A DNA stretch of 64,000 nt from Lentisphaerae bacterium GWF2_49_21 (GTDB lineage Bacteria; Verrucomicrobiota; Lentisphaeria; Victivallales; GWF2-50-93). The DNA lies in NCBI GenBank assembly GCA_001804805.1, contig MHBH01000005.1, positions 1 to 64,000 of the forward strand. The letters are read 5' to 3'. The notes under the pieces were generated by a model. That model had not been told where the DNA came from and ran no database searches. It saw nothing but the letters and a program-made list of their open reading frames with translations. Position 1 is the first letter of the stretch, and each line of letters opens with the position of its first letter. A program made the translations under genes and the position numbers. Below, in pieces: positions 43,201 through 51,475 of this stretch.

Positions 43201-45624
43201 CTCACTCCGACCCTTTCGAACATGGAAAAGAACCACCGCGAGATAATGGCGTATTACGCTGACGACAACTGGCGCTCTCACAGGGCGTGGGGTGTTTCCG
43301 CAATGCTTCCATGGGACCAGGGCGAACTCTGGGCGAGGGTGAATCAGACTCCTGACAAGGACAATCCCGGCAAGTACAAAGACCTGCAGAAACCTGGCAT
43401 CGTGCCTGATTTCATCCACAGGGGCGGACAGTTCATCCATGATCCGGGAGATGGGAAGAATTTCAAGCCGTCGACGATCGGCAGTGCGTTCCTGCGGCTT
43501 AACAGGGAGATGCTCGGATTCATCGGCGGAGCTCCGAAGTTCGCTGACAAGTCACACAACTTTGCTGCAGATGAAAATGTTTCAAAACAGCTTGTCCTTA
43601 TAAATGATTCGCGCGAGACGAAGAAGTGCGCATACTCATGGAAGATTGAAGGTGCCGATCTGAAAGGCTCTGGCGATGCCGAACTCAAGCCGGGCGAGAT
43701 AAAATTCGTTCCAGTGAATTTCAAGATGCCTGCCACCGGAGACAGGCTGGTGATGAAGGCCGACTTCGATTTCATGGGCGAGAAACAGTCGGACGAGTTC
43801 GCGCTTACGCTGGTCAAGACAGACACTTCGAAAATAAAGATGGCTTCTAAAGTCCTGCTCTTTGATCCTGAAGGATTGACTGCCAAGTCACTTGACGCCT
43901 GTGGCATATCATATTCGAAGATCAATTCTACTGCAGAAGCGGCAAAGGGGGACATCCTTGTTATTGGAAGAAATGCTCTGTCGAAAAAGGAGCCGATCTA
44001 CGATCTCAACAAGGTCGCGGACGGACTGAAGGTGGTCGTCTTCGAGCAGGATGAAACAAGCTATTTCAACAAGATCGGGTTCCGTGTGAATGTTCAGGGT
44101 ATCCGCAACACGTTCATCCGTGTAAAGAACCATCCGATACTTAATGGTATAAACGAAGACATGCTCAGGGACTGGCGCGGTGCGTCGACGCTGACTCCGC
44201 CAAACCTTGATGTCCCGGGATTCGAGGAGAGGGATCCGACTTGGGAATGGTGTGGATTTATCAATACGCGCGTCTGGCGCTGCGGAAACCGCGGGAACGT
44301 CTGTTCCGTCCTGATCGAAAAACCAGATCGCGGAAACTGGCTGCCGATCCTCGACTGCGGATTTGACATGCAGTATTCACCGCTCCTGGAATATTCAGAG
44401 GGCGCAGGAAAAATAATATTCTGCCAGCTCGATGTGTCCGGCCGGACTGAAAATGATCCGGTCGCCTCGAACATCGTGAAGAACATATTCAAATACATGG
44501 ATACCGCCAAACCTGTCCAGGCCAGGAAAGTCCTTTATGCCGGTGACGCCAGAGGATCAAAACTCCTCGAGGATCTCGGAGTGAAATTTGCTGTGTTGAA
44601 GGATGGGGAGAAGCCTTCAGCTGATTCCCTCCTTGTCGCTGGTCCAGGAGCAAACGTCCTGAACTTGAAGGAAGCGTTAAGTTCCGGAACGAACATGCTC
44701 GGTCTCGGCCTCGATGAGAAAACCATAAGTTCGATCCTCCCTGATACGGCCAAGATGAATAAATTCACCGGATATTCATCCCTTGTGAAGGATCTCTCGG
44801 CAGGGGAGTTTTCAGGCATAAGCAATTCCGAACTGCACTGGAGAGGCAAACTTTCCTTTGATGGATTTGCGGAAAAGACGGATTCGTCATGCGACATGCT
44901 CAGGAGCTTCAGGATAGGCAAGGGCACCGCGGTGCTCTGCCAGGTGGCTCCGTGGGACATTGACTATGTGAAGAAGCCGTATCAAAGACCGACTTACAGG
45001 CGTGATTGTTTCCTCGTATCCAGGCTCCTGGCGAATCTCGGTGCCGCCGCTGAATCTCCGCTCCTTGCGAATTTTGCAAGAGTACCGGCGGGCTCCAAAT
45101 TCCAGATCACCGCAGGATGGGTTGGTGAGGCTGACAAGGACAACACCGGCGATTCAAAAGGCTGGTCGAAGGAGGAATTCGACGACGCGGCATGGCGTCC
45201 GATACAGGTGCCGGGAATGTTCGATGTGTACAGGAAGGATTTGGAAGGATATGACGGATATTTCTGGTACAGGCTCAAGTTCAAGACTCCTGACGGATTC
45301 AATCCGGATGAGGAGCTTACCCTCAAGATGGGCGGGATCGATGACGAGTCATGGATCTGGTTGAACGGCAAATTCCTCGGGGAAGTGACCAAGATCACGA
45401 ATCCGAAGGACTATTATATGGCGCCCAGGACATATGTCCTTAGTCCGGGCACGCTGAGGAAGGACGGAGTCAATACGATTATCGTGAAGGTGAACGACAC
45501 GTATCTGAACGGTGGATTCAAGGATGTGCCGTTGCTTGTGAAGAAAGGGGCTCCATGGCTCAATACTTATTACCTGCAGGAGCCAATTGCCGACGATGAT
45601 CCATACAGGTATTACAGGTGGTAA
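40300..45624 (+). CDS. very large secreted GH2-like protein with two N-terminal carbohydrate-binding-like domains
   Basis: A 1774-residue protein with a signal peptide (about 1-31, ending LTVCSFLYAQ). Two duplicated binding modules (about 33-185 and 203-350) share NGxRWLKI, DGWITFEREYKIP/LGWVDCERDYKIP and LNPANFGKSGT/LNPANYGKSGT. A GH2 sugar-binding sandwich follows (about 385-560, NGLWRVLP, IDQVWYKRDIFLP), then an Ig-like domain and a TIM barrel (about 680-1000). The barrel keeps a nucleophile-like Glu897 in FFFVEWGLPH. At the acid/base site, where GH2 has Asn-Glu, it reads Asn793-His794 (YAMNHNANGYHGDQ). Later parts include a flavodoxin-like region (LVIGRNALSKKEP) and a second sandwich at about 1600-1740. 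GGGGAGA precedes ATG 40300. Confidence 0.8.
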   Translation: MSHVFTRRFAKFAKVSMSIIALTVCSFLYAQDNLLKNADFKTDADGNGIPDGWGNPKGVTYPMENGKRWLKIEGGGLSVGMKIPVESKWKSLTLSFKVRYKDVELGDQDWKTARMAMVFNDKAGKKVGDWPSVWGETGTSDGWITFEREYKIPEGADHLGLNPANFGKSGTVEFDEIKVVVGKAVKAKYVDLADAKIPDKNLVENGNFEIDSDKDGTPDKWDKRDGISYPSENGKRWLKIDGGQKNINRKIKLESGWGVLKLSFKARAKDVVPGDEGWQNARMAMNFADEDGKKVGEWPEVFNWKDSTLGWVDCERDYKIPPDAAFLFLNPANYGKSGTLEISDIVLKVISVNYKGDMALPEGADKEPWDMAKAWKSTNATQEKICLNGLWRVLPEIAEKTVPPADGAGWGWFKVPGVWPAQDWTVGDATQKFLLPPMAEDMISGKTIDQVWYKRDIFLPATWAGRKIYLDFTLLQTNAKIFVDGKPEGEIWFPGGRFDLTNSVEAGKKYTLSILVTARPLEAESKVFMAPDRIISNKATVKFKGIAGDLYLCSESKANSIQDVHVISSVAEGKVSFKTKIANPATGEYTMSARVYDRFGKEARSFKSGRITFSPEKNEYVFGGDWKDALLWDTNTPQNIYTAVVSLEDASGKKIDELLPVKFGFREFRIDGKDFYLNGKLIRLRALWVNSIADFADKSDYSAGMNLCRRMKEYGFNFFITGNYDFDPGNVAYMDALFDASDESGMLSSFSLPHINNFKWLKSEAAVKNYSELTEWLISRMKNHPSIVMYAMNHNANGYHGDQNPLKMDGLYEPEKVPSEIAKTFKDSYKERRAKSLEAAAISKTFDPTRPVYHHQCGNLGDVYTVNCYLNWAPRQERSEWMEHWNKNGAKPFFFVEWGLPHISSWSSYRGPEFIWRCVAFQSVWDSEFASSITGEGAYEMTPEKIKLIDIEEKNYALGKPFHWGGVLTPTLSNMEKNHREIMAYYADDNWRSHRAWGVSAMLPWDQGELWARVNQTPDKDNPGKYKDLQKPGIVPDFIHRGGQFIHDPGDGKNFKPSTIGSAFLRLNREMLGFIGGAPKFADKSHNFAADENVSKQLVLINDSRETKKCAYSWKIEGADLKGSGDAELKPGEIKFVPVNFKMPATGDRLVMKADFDFMGEKQSDEFALTLVKTDTSKIKMASKVLLFDPEGLTAKSLDACGISYSKINSTAEAAKGDILVIGRNALSKKEPIYDLNKVADGLKVVVFEQDETSYFNKIGFRVNVQGIRNTFIRVKNHPILNGINEDMLRDWRGASTLTPPNLDVPGFEERDPTWEWCGFINTRVWRCGNRGNVCSVLIEKPDRGNWLPILDCGFDMQYSPLLEYSEGAGKIIFCQLDVSGRTENDPVASNIVKNIFKYMDTAKPVQARKVLYAGDARGSKLLEDLGVKFAVLKDGEKPSADSLLVAGPGANVLNLKEALSSGTNMLGLGLDEKTISSILPDTAKMNKFTGYSSLVKDLSAGEFSGISNSELHWRGKLSFDGFAEKTDSSCDMLRSFRIGKGTAVLCQVAPWDIDYVKKPYQRPTYRRDCFLVSRLLANLGAAAESPLLANFARVPAGSKFQITAGWVGEADKDNTGDSKGWSKEEFDDAAWRPIQVPGMFDVYRKDLEGYDGYFWYRLKFKTPDGFNPDEELTLKMGGIDDESWIWLNGKFLGEVTKITNPKDYYMAPRTYVLSPGTLRKDGVNTIIVKVNDTYLNGGFKDVPLLVKKGAPWLNTYYLQEPIADDDPYRYYRW

Positions 45625-45785
45625 ATTTCAGCTGGGCTGAAATTTACAATGAAGAATGTGATACAGGCGTCTCGCCTGTGTAATAGTAGGGACGGGCTTT
45701 AGCCTGTCCCATTCTTTAAAATAAAGATGGTACATGCTTCCGCCGTCGCAAAGAAGCTATGGCGGACACGGGAAGCACGTACCTA
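45621..45785. repeat. stop-codon hairpin plus GTAGGGACGGGC and GTAGGTACG elements
   Basis: 45621-45647 is GTAAATTTCAGC-TGG-GCTGAAATTTAC, a perfect 12-bp stem containing the TAA stop of the GH2-like gene. 45659-45680 is GTGATACAGGCGTCTCGCCT plus GT. 45686-45715 is GTAGGGACGGGCTTTAGCCT plus GTCCC. 45729-45785 is an inverted GTAGGTACGTGC element whose loop is expanded by 28 bases. Confidence 0.85.
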
Positions 45786-45820
45786 CTCTGGGAAAGTAAA
45801 ATTTCTATAAGGAGAAAAAC

Positions 45821-46612
45821 ATGAAAATAGCGATGTTGAGCGGATGTCTGGCGGCGGCGATTTTTACCGGAACGGCTGTAAATGCCCAGGAGGCGAAGAA
45901 GGAGAAGGTTCCTGTGGTTATTCTGAAGCTTGACGATATGTGCACGAACGGAGCGCCCTCGAACGGCTCGAACGCGGTGTCACCGAGATGGCAGAAACTC
46001 ATTGATTATATCCAGAACAAGAAGCTCAAGGCCACCATTGGCGTCATGGGATTCTCTCTCGAGGCTGACAACCAGAAATATTTCGACTACCTGAAGGATC
46101 TGGACAAGAAGGGATTCGAGCTCTGGAACCATGGATACAAGGTCCGGAAGGGACAGGAGGATTCGGCGGAGTTCGAGAAAGTTCCCATGGAGGAGCAGAA
46201 GGCTTCTCTAGAAAAGACGCAGAAGCTCATGAAGGACAAGACCGGAATCGAGCTGAAGGCATTCGGCCCGCACTGGTCGGGTACCAGCGAGGAGACTTTC
46301 CAGGCGCTTGAGCAGATATCGGAGATTAAGATGGTGTTCTTCTATGCTCCGCCGTCGAAAAAGACGGGCAAGTTCATATTCGAAAGAAATGTGAATCTTG
46401 AATCTTCGCCTGGCAATCCCGACTTTGAAAAGTTCAAGGCCGCCTACGAGAAGTTTGCCGGGCAGAAGGCCTATATCTGCATGCAGGGCCATCCGAACAT
46501 GTGGGCGACTGACGAGAAATGGAATGGATTTGAGAAGATTATGGACTATCTTATCGGGAAAGGCTGTGTCTTCATGACAGCCTCGGAGTATCTGGCGACA
46601 GTGAAGAAGTAG
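45821..46612 (+). CDS. secreted polysaccharide-deacetylase-like protein
   Basis: A 263-residue protein with a signal peptide (MKIAMLSGCLAAAIFTGTAV, cleaved near NAQ). The NodB-like fold is suggested by VVILKLDDM (Asp pair), GFELWNHGYKV (first His), KAFGPHWSGTS and AYICMQGHPNMW (further His). The H-x3-H metal motif of standard NodB enzymes is not complete, so this may be a DUF2334-like or inactive relative. TATAAGGAG lies before ATG 45821. Its TAG stop is formed by the GTAG head of a repeat. It stands between the GH2-like and GH16 genes on the same strand. Confidence 0.65.
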   Translation: MKIAMLSGCLAAAIFTGTAVNAQEAKKEKVPVVILKLDDMCTNGAPSNGSNAVSPRWQKLIDYIQNKKLKATIGVMGFSLEADNQKYFDYLKDLDKKGFELWNHGYKVRKGQEDSAEFEKVPMEEQKASLEKTQKLMKDKTGIELKAFGPHWSGTSEETFQALEQISEIKMVFFYAPPSKKTGKFIFERNVNLESSPGNPDFEKFKAAYEKFAGQKAYICMQGHPNMWATDEKWNGFEKIMDYLIGKGCVFMTASEYLATVKK

Positions 46613-46699
46613 GGACGGGCTTTAGCCTGTCCCATTCTTAAATATAATGCTGGTACATGCTTCCTTCGACAAGCTCAGGACAGGAAAGCACGTACCTAC
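46609..46699. repeat. GTAGGGACGGGC element at a stop codon and an expanded GTAGGTACG element
   Basis: 46609-46637 begins with GTAG that contains the preceding gene's stop, then GGACGGGCTTTAGCCTGTCC. 46652-46699 is an inverted GTAGGTACGTGC hairpin whose loop holds the 18-base insert TTCGACAAGCTCAGGACA, also found (one mismatch) at 24873-24890. Confidence 0.85.
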
Positions 46700-46713
46700 T
46701 TTAGGAGTCCACT

Positions 46714-47544
46714 ATGAAATTCGCGTTGCTGACGTTTTGCCTGGCCGCCATTCCACTGGTAGTTACAGGAGTAAATCCCGAGGAGTGGAAACTTGTCTGG
46801 GCTGATGAATTCGACAAGGATGGGCTTCCCGATCCGGCGAAATGGGACTACGAGGAAGGATTAGTAAGGAACGAGGAGGCGCAGTATTACACCCGTGAAA
46901 GACTGGAGAATGCCAGAGTTGAAGGCGGGATACTCATACTCGAAGGCAAGAAGGAGCAATTCAAGAACAAGGCATTCAAACCGGGTTCGCTCACGTGGAA
47001 GACGAAGAGCGAGAACGCTGAATATACTGCCGCAAGTATCATCACAAAAGGCAAGTTCAGTGCCAAGTACGGCAGGATAGAGGCGAGGGCGAAGATCCCG
47101 CAGGGGCTCGGAACCTGGCCCGCCATCTGGATGCTGGGCGATACGAGGAACACCGGCAAGGGCTGGCCGCTCTGCGGTGAGATCGATATAATGGAGTTTG
47201 TCGGCAAGGAGCCGGACAAGATCCACGGCACCGTCCATTTCTCCAAGGACGGCAAGCACAAGTCCAATGGCGGGAAGCTTCTGGCCCAGAAGCCATTCGA
47301 TGATTTCCACATATACGCCATAGAATGGGATTCCGAAAAGATAGACTTCTATTTCGACGAACAGAAATACCATACGTTCAAGCTGGCCGATGCGGACGAG
47401 GGAACCTATAACGCATTCCGCGAACCTTTCTACCTCCTCATGAACTTCGCAATAGGCGGCAAATGGGGCGGCAAGATAGATGACAAAGTCCTTCCGCAGA
47501 AATTCCTGATCGACTATATAAGGGTGTATCAGAAGGCGAACTAA
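46714..47544 (+). CDS. secreted GH16 glycoside hydrolase, beta-glucanase-like
   Basis: A 276-residue enzyme with a signal peptide (MKFALLTFCLAAIPLVVTG). WKLVWADEFDKDGLPDPAKW opens the jelly-roll, GRIEARAKIPQGLGTWPAIW follows, and CGEIDIMEFVG carries the E-x-D-x-x-E catalytic motif with nucleophile and acid Glu. FHIYAIEWDSEKIDFYFDEQ and FLIDYIRVYQKAN close the fold. It should be a retaining endo-beta-glucanase (laminarinase/lichenase-like) or related galactanase; the substrate cannot be fixed by eye. AGGAG lies before ATG 46714. It is co-directional with the deacetylase-like gene 101 bp upstream. Confidence 0.9.
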   Translation: MKFALLTFCLAAIPLVVTGVNPEEWKLVWADEFDKDGLPDPAKWDYEEGLVRNEEAQYYTRERLENARVEGGILILEGKKEQFKNKAFKPGSLTWKTKSENAEYTAASIITKGKFSAKYGRIEARAKIPQGLGTWPAIWMLGDTRNTGKGWPLCGEIDIMEFVGKEPDKIHGTVHFSKDGKHKSNGGKLLAQKPFDDFHIYAIEWDSEKIDFYFDEQKYHTFKLADADEGTYNAFREPFYLLMNFAIGGKWGGKIDDKVLPQKFLIDYIRVYQKAN

Positions 47545-47600
47545 GAAGCAGAACTTCGAACTTCCAACTTCGAATATCGAATTTTGGGACATTATATAAA

Positions 47601-47775
47601 AGAAGCCCTGAGGGCTTGACTACTGCCTAAAAACTAATAGATTTGCTGCCCGTTTGTAGTTAGCGCATTCTTGCGTGTGTGATTCCAAAAGAAACAGTCA
47701 ATAATGGCTTGACTGCAAACATATTAAAAATAATTTGGAGCAAGTTTGTAGTTAAGCTCGCAAGAGCTGTTCTTC
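47601..47775. repeat. four GTAG-family hairpins in alternating orientation
   Basis: 47601-47623 is inverted GTAGTCAAGCCCTCAGGGCT. 47656-47685 is GTAGTTAGCGCATTCTTGCG. 47690-47720 is an inverted copy with GCAG in place of GTAG. 47748-47775 is GTAGTTAAGCTCGCAAGAGC. A 54-codon extension of the next gene reads through all but the first of these and is not accepted. Confidence 0.85.
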
Positions 47776-47830
47776 AGTATTTGTTTGAAATTTGGATTTT
47801 GAAACTTGGAATTTATCCGCAAGGATTCGA

Positions 47831-47840
47831 GGGGGGGGCA
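47831..47840 (+). promoter_or_regulatory. G8 tract in the ribosome binding region of the epimerase-like gene
   Basis: Eight consecutive G (47831-47838) end two bases before ATG 47841 and form the only purine-rich ribosome binding region. Slippage in such tracts can change spacing to the start codon. This is a possibility only. Confidence 0.4.
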
Positions 47841-49241
47841 ATGAAGAAGGTTTCACAGGGAGAATTATATATCCTGAAGGAGGCGAAGCTTGACAGGCAG
47901 GTACTGCAGGAGCTTATCGCGTTCAACAGGAAATACCAGGACAGGATTCTCAGATATTTCGCAGAGATGAAGATCGATTTTGAGAAGAGCCATCCCGGCG
48001 TGAAATATCCCGGTCTTTTTGCCGAAGTCGATTCCATCAGCGGAAAGATGAGGCCGACTGAAGACCAGAAGGTCTGGAGCTGGGGTGACTGCCGCGGACT
48101 CGGAATATGGTCCTATCTTATCGCCAAGGGCGTGATCCCCGACGAAGAAACCGAGATCTATGGAAGGAAGCTCAATCTCAGGAACTTCTTCAGCGAATAC
48201 TGCGATTTCATCTATCTGTGCCTCAAGGAACGATACGAGCTGAACGGCGGAAGAATTCCGTTCATCGTCGATGTCCTGACCAACAAAGCTTCCAATGATC
48301 CCGCAAATGTCCCGTGCGCTCCCGGCGAATGCGAGCCGACCCATGTCTTTGCCGCCGACGGATTCATGCAGTACGGCATCATGAAGGGCAATAAGGACTC
48401 CCTCGAGCTCGGGCTCAAGTTCCTCGACGAGTCGATTGTCTGCGGAATGAACTTCAGGAATGTCGACCATATCACCAAGAAAAGGAATCCCTACAACGGT
48501 CATGGATTCATTATGGTCACACTCGGTGCGATCATCGACACATTGAAATGCATGGAGTATAGGGGGGCCTCCGCCGTTGTTGCGCCGGGGCTTAAGGAGA
48601 AGCTTTTGAGACAGGGGTTCATGATCTCCGAATTCATCCTGCATAACTTTTGCAATCCTGAGACCGGACATTTCTGGGAATACAACTGCAAGGAAGGCAA
48701 TCCATATATCACCCCTGAAGGATATCTGATATCCGATCCCGGACATGTCTCCGAGGCGTGCGGCTTCATTGCGGAACTCGAGACAATGTCGGACGAATTC
48801 AAGTTCAAGTTTTCCTCCAACCTCGTAAAGATCATGCGCTCAATCTCCGACAAGGGATACAGCAAGGCCGGAATAATGTTCAAGAACATTGATCTGCTTA
48901 CAGGCGCGGGGCTTTACGACAAGGCTGATGCGAAAGGCAGGAAACACAGGACTTCACCTTGGTGGAACGTAAGGGAATGCTGTGCTGCGACAATGAAGCT
49001 CTTCGAGATCACCGGCGACAACTCATGTCTTGAGATGTACCGGAAGGCTCAGAATGCCACTTATCTCAATTTCCCCAACGAGAAAATCGGCGGGCTCATG
49101 GTCCAGACACTCGACGCCGACACCTTGAAACCTCTCCCATTCTTCCCCGCCACCGGCAACCTCGATCCCATGCACGATACAAGAGCCCGCGAAAGGGAAA
49201 TAGAAGCGATGGAAAGATTGCTTGCGAAGACAAGGGGATGA
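47841..49241 (+). CDS. (alpha/alpha)6-barrel protein, N-acylglucosamine-2-epimerase-like
   Basis: A 466-residue cytoplasmic protein. The WSWGDCRGLGIWSYLIAKG region, the CNPETGHFWEYNCKEG region and SDPGHVSEACGFIAELETMS resemble the (alpha/alpha)6 barrels of the AGE superfamily, where GH-x-x-E carries catalytic His. Relatives isomerise or epimerise free sugars such as mannose/glucose or cellobiose; a six-hairpin hydrolase is an alternative. ATG 47841 is used because upstream in-frame codons come from repeats. No signal peptide is present, which fits action on imported sugars released by the GH16 and GH2-like enzymes upstream. Confidence 0.65.
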   Translation: MKKVSQGELYILKEAKLDRQVLQELIAFNRKYQDRILRYFAEMKIDFEKSHPGVKYPGLFAEVDSISGKMRPTEDQKVWSWGDCRGLGIWSYLIAKGVIPDEETEIYGRKLNLRNFFSEYCDFIYLCLKERYELNGGRIPFIVDVLTNKASNDPANVPCAPGECEPTHVFAADGFMQYGIMKGNKDSLELGLKFLDESIVCGMNFRNVDHITKKRNPYNGHGFIMVTLGAIIDTLKCMEYRGASAVVAPGLKEKLLRQGFMISEFILHNFCNPETGHFWEYNCKEGNPYITPEGYLISDPGHVSEACGFIAELETMSDEFKFKFSSNLVKIMRSISDKGYSKAGIMFKNIDLLTGAGLYDKADAKGRKHRTSPWWNVRECCAATMKLFEITGDNSCLEMYRKAQNATYLNFPNEKIGGLMVQTLDADTLKPLPFFPATGNLDPMHDTRAREREIEAMERLLAKTRG

Positions 49242-49299
49242 GTGGATGTTGATATCGAATAAATGACTGCCTGTCTGGGATTTATTGATGAGCGGACGC

Positions 49300-49528
49300 G
49301 AATCTTTGGTGGTCCCTTGCCGTGTCTGGCGTAGCCTTTCGGCGAATACTGAGTACCGCTTTTCTTCTGCGAAGTTTGCTTCGCAGGGAACACTCTTCGA
49401 CGTTGCTCAGGGCAGGAGGCTGAAGCAAGCTTCAGCACATACTCCGAAAGACACTTCGTGTCAAATAAGAGGTGAAATACGTGGCTGGATAATAAATCTT
49501 TTCCTGCGTCCGCAGGAAAAGATTTATT
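49300..49528. repeat. hairpin series ending in an 18-bp perfect palindrome at the leuD stop
   Basis: 49311-49355 is a GTAGCCTTTCGGCGAATACT element. TCTGCGAAGTTTGCTTCGCA lies near 49365. An inverted GGAGTATGTGCTGAAGCTTG lies near 49415-49435. 49491-49528 is AATAAATCTTTTCCTGCG-TC-CGCAGGAAAAGATTTATT, a perfect 18-bp stem containing the TAA stop of leuD (49526-49524). The last one may serve as a terminator or 3' end stabiliser for leuCD. Confidence 0.8.
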
Positions 49529-50075
49529 TGATCATGCCCTTCTTGCGGGCGTAATTGAATATGCCGCCAGCCTCGACGACTTCCCTGACGTCCCCGATAT
49601 CCTTCAGCTTGTGTGTCTTTCCTGTCTTGACGACAGTAAGTTCGTTCTTTTCCAGGTTGATCTCGACCTCGTCTCCGGTCTTGAGTTCCTTGGTCAGGAT
49701 GTCAGATGTCGCTTCTACCGGGAACACTTCGCCTGTGGCAATGCAGTTGCGGAAGAATATTCTGGCGAATGAATTTGCAATGACAGCCTTGGTGCCGGCG
49801 GCTCCGAGACTCACTGGAGCGTGCTCCCTGCTTGAACCGCAGCCAAAGTTATTAGCTCCGATGATTATCGGATATTCCGTCTTAAACTCGCCATCCTTTA
49901 CGAACCTTGTCTTGTAGCTGTCCGGAAGACCGCAGAGCGCGTAGCTCCCAAGCTTCTTGTATTCATCCGGATTTGTCGGAACGAGATTAAGATACTGAGC
50001 CGGAATGATCTGGTCCGTGTCGATATTGTCTCCGACAACGAAGATCTTTCCTTTTATTATATTGTGGTGTGACAT
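49524..50075 (-). CDS. leuD: 3-isopropylmalate dehydratase, small subunit
   Basis: A 183-residue swivel-domain subunit. VVGDNIDTDQIIPAQYLNLV and NNFGCGSSREHAPVSLGAAG are the family signatures, the latter being the substrate-binding loop. With LeuC it converts 2-isopropylmalate to 3-isopropylmalate in leucine synthesis, or acts on a related substrate such as homoaconitate. The start MSHHNIIKG at 50075 follows AAAGGAG by about six bases; the longer frame is rejected. It lies 51 bp downstream of leuC on the same strand. The length fits the LeuD2/archaeal-type subgroup. The stop lies inside an 18-bp palindrome. Confidence 0.9.
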   Translation of the reverse strand: MSHHNIIKGKIFVVGDNIDTDQIIPAQYLNLVPTNPDEYKKLGSYALCGLPDSYKTRFVKDGEFKTEYPIIIGANNFGCGSSREHAPVSLGAAGTKAVIANSFARIFFRNCIATGEVFPVEATSDILTKELKTGDEVEINLEKNELTVVKTGKTHKLKDIGDVREVVEAGGIFNYARKKGMIK

Positions 50076-50126
50076 TGGTTCTCCTTTATTTTTCCATTCG
50101 ATAGCAGTCGGTCGCAATCGAATTTG

Positions 50127-51416
50127 TTAAACGTCCTTCGGGTCTGTGATTTTGCCTTTTATCGCGGAAGCAGCCGCCGTGAGCGCCGACGCGAGAATGG
50201 TCTTCGAGCCTTTCGAGCCCATTCTTCCAGGGAAGTTGCGGTTCGTCGTGCTTACGCAGATCTCGTCGTTGTTGCAACGCCCGAAAGTATCAACAGGTCC
50301 GCCGAGGCATGCCGCGCATGAGGGCGGTGCCGGTGTTTCGCAGCCGGCATCCTCGAAGATCTTGAAGATGGTCTTGCCTCCGATCTTTTCAGTTGCAAGC
50401 GCCTTCTCGACTTCGACCGTTGCCGGGACAATGAATGTCTTGACCTTTACCTTTTTTCCTGCGAGTATTGAAGCGGCCATTTTAAAATCCTCGATCTTGC
50501 CGCCGGTACAGCTTCCAATATAGACCCTGTCGATCTTGTAGTCCTTCATCTCGGCCGCAGTCTTCACTTTGTCAGGAGAGAACGGCATCGCTACTACAGG
50601 TACTAACTTCGTAGCGTCATATTTCTTGACGGAGAGATATTTCGCGTCCTTGTCGCTGTAGAAGCATTCAAACGGCTTCTTGGTCTTGGATTTCACATAG
50701 GCAATCGTCTTGTCGTCAGGAGCTATGATCCCGTTCTTGCCTCCGGCCTCGATGGCCATGTTGCAGATGGTCATGCGTTCCTCGACGCTGAGAGATTCGA
50801 TCGTCGAACCCGCAAATTCCATTGCGCAGTAAGTGGCTCCGTCGACACCGATGTCGCCGATTATCCTGAGTATGATGTCCTTGGCGGAAACTCCTTTCGG
50901 GAGCTCTCCGTCAATGACGAATTTTATTGTCGCTGGAACCTTGATGAGGAGTTTTCCGGTTCCCATTACGAATCCTGCATCGGTATTGCCGATGCCGGTC
51001 GCAAATTCCCCGAGCGATCCGTGCGTGCAGGTGTGGGAGTCGGTGCCGAAAAGCACTTCGCCCGGACGGCAATGCCCTTTTTCCGGAAGAGTGACATGGC
51101 ATACTCCCGAATATGTCGGCGTTCCCGGATCATAGAAATATTTTATTCCCTGTTCCTTTACGAACTTCCTGAGCGTGTCCACGTTCCTGTGGCACATCTC
51201 GTCGGACGTGTAGATGTAATGGTCCGGTATGATGACGACTTTTTCGCGGTCCCAGACCTTGGCGGAACCACCGAATTCGCGCTTGAACACACCTATGGTT
51301 CCCGGTCCGCATACGTCATGTGTCATGAGGATGTCAGCGCTCACCCAGATGTTGTCCCCGGGATCGGCGTCCTTCTTACCTGCAGCTTTTGCAAGGATTT
51401 TCTCTGTTATTGTCAT
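50127..51416 (-). CDS. leuC: 3-isopropylmalate dehydratase, large subunit
   Basis: A 429-residue aconitase-family protein. The 4Fe-4S cluster Cys are visible in YIGSCTGGKIEDF and APPSCAACLGG. GTDSHTCTHGSLGEFATGIG and the final GRMGSKGSKTILASALTAAA are family signatures. The length of about 420 is typical of the LeuC2 group (single-domain swivel separate), as opposed to 466 in E. coli LeuC. It acts in the cytoplasm with LeuD. No leuA or leuB is nearby. TAGGAAA precedes ATG 51416. folD lies immediately upstream on the same strand, 59 bp away. Confidence 0.92.
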   Translation of the reverse strand: MTITEKILAKAAGKKDADPGDNIWVSADILMTHDVCGPGTIGVFKREFGGSAKVWDREKVVIIPDHYIYTSDEMCHRNVDTLRKFVKEQGIKYFYDPGTPTYSGVCHVTLPEKGHCRPGEVLFGTDSHTCTHGSLGEFATGIGNTDAGFVMGTGKLLIKVPATIKFVIDGELPKGVSAKDIILRIIGDIGVDGATYCAMEFAGSTIESLSVEERMTICNMAIEAGGKNGIIAPDDKTIAYVKSKTKKPFECFYSDKDAKYLSVKKYDATKLVPVVAMPFSPDKVKTAAEMKDYKIDRVYIGSCTGGKIEDFKMAASILAGKKVKVKTFIVPATVEVEKALATEKIGGKTIFKIFEDAGCETPAPPSCAACLGGPVDTFGRCNNDEICVSTTNRNFPGRMGSKGSKTILASALTAAASAIKGKITDPKDV

Positions 51417-51475
51417 TTTATTATTTCCTAAGTTTAAGTTTTTAAATTGTGTTCATAGTTATGCAAAATGGCATG

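Noticed and set aside
47679-47840. 54-codon N-terminal extension of the epimerase-like gene
   Set aside because: It starts at GTG inside a hairpin repeat and reads through others; ATG 47841 starts the conserved protein.
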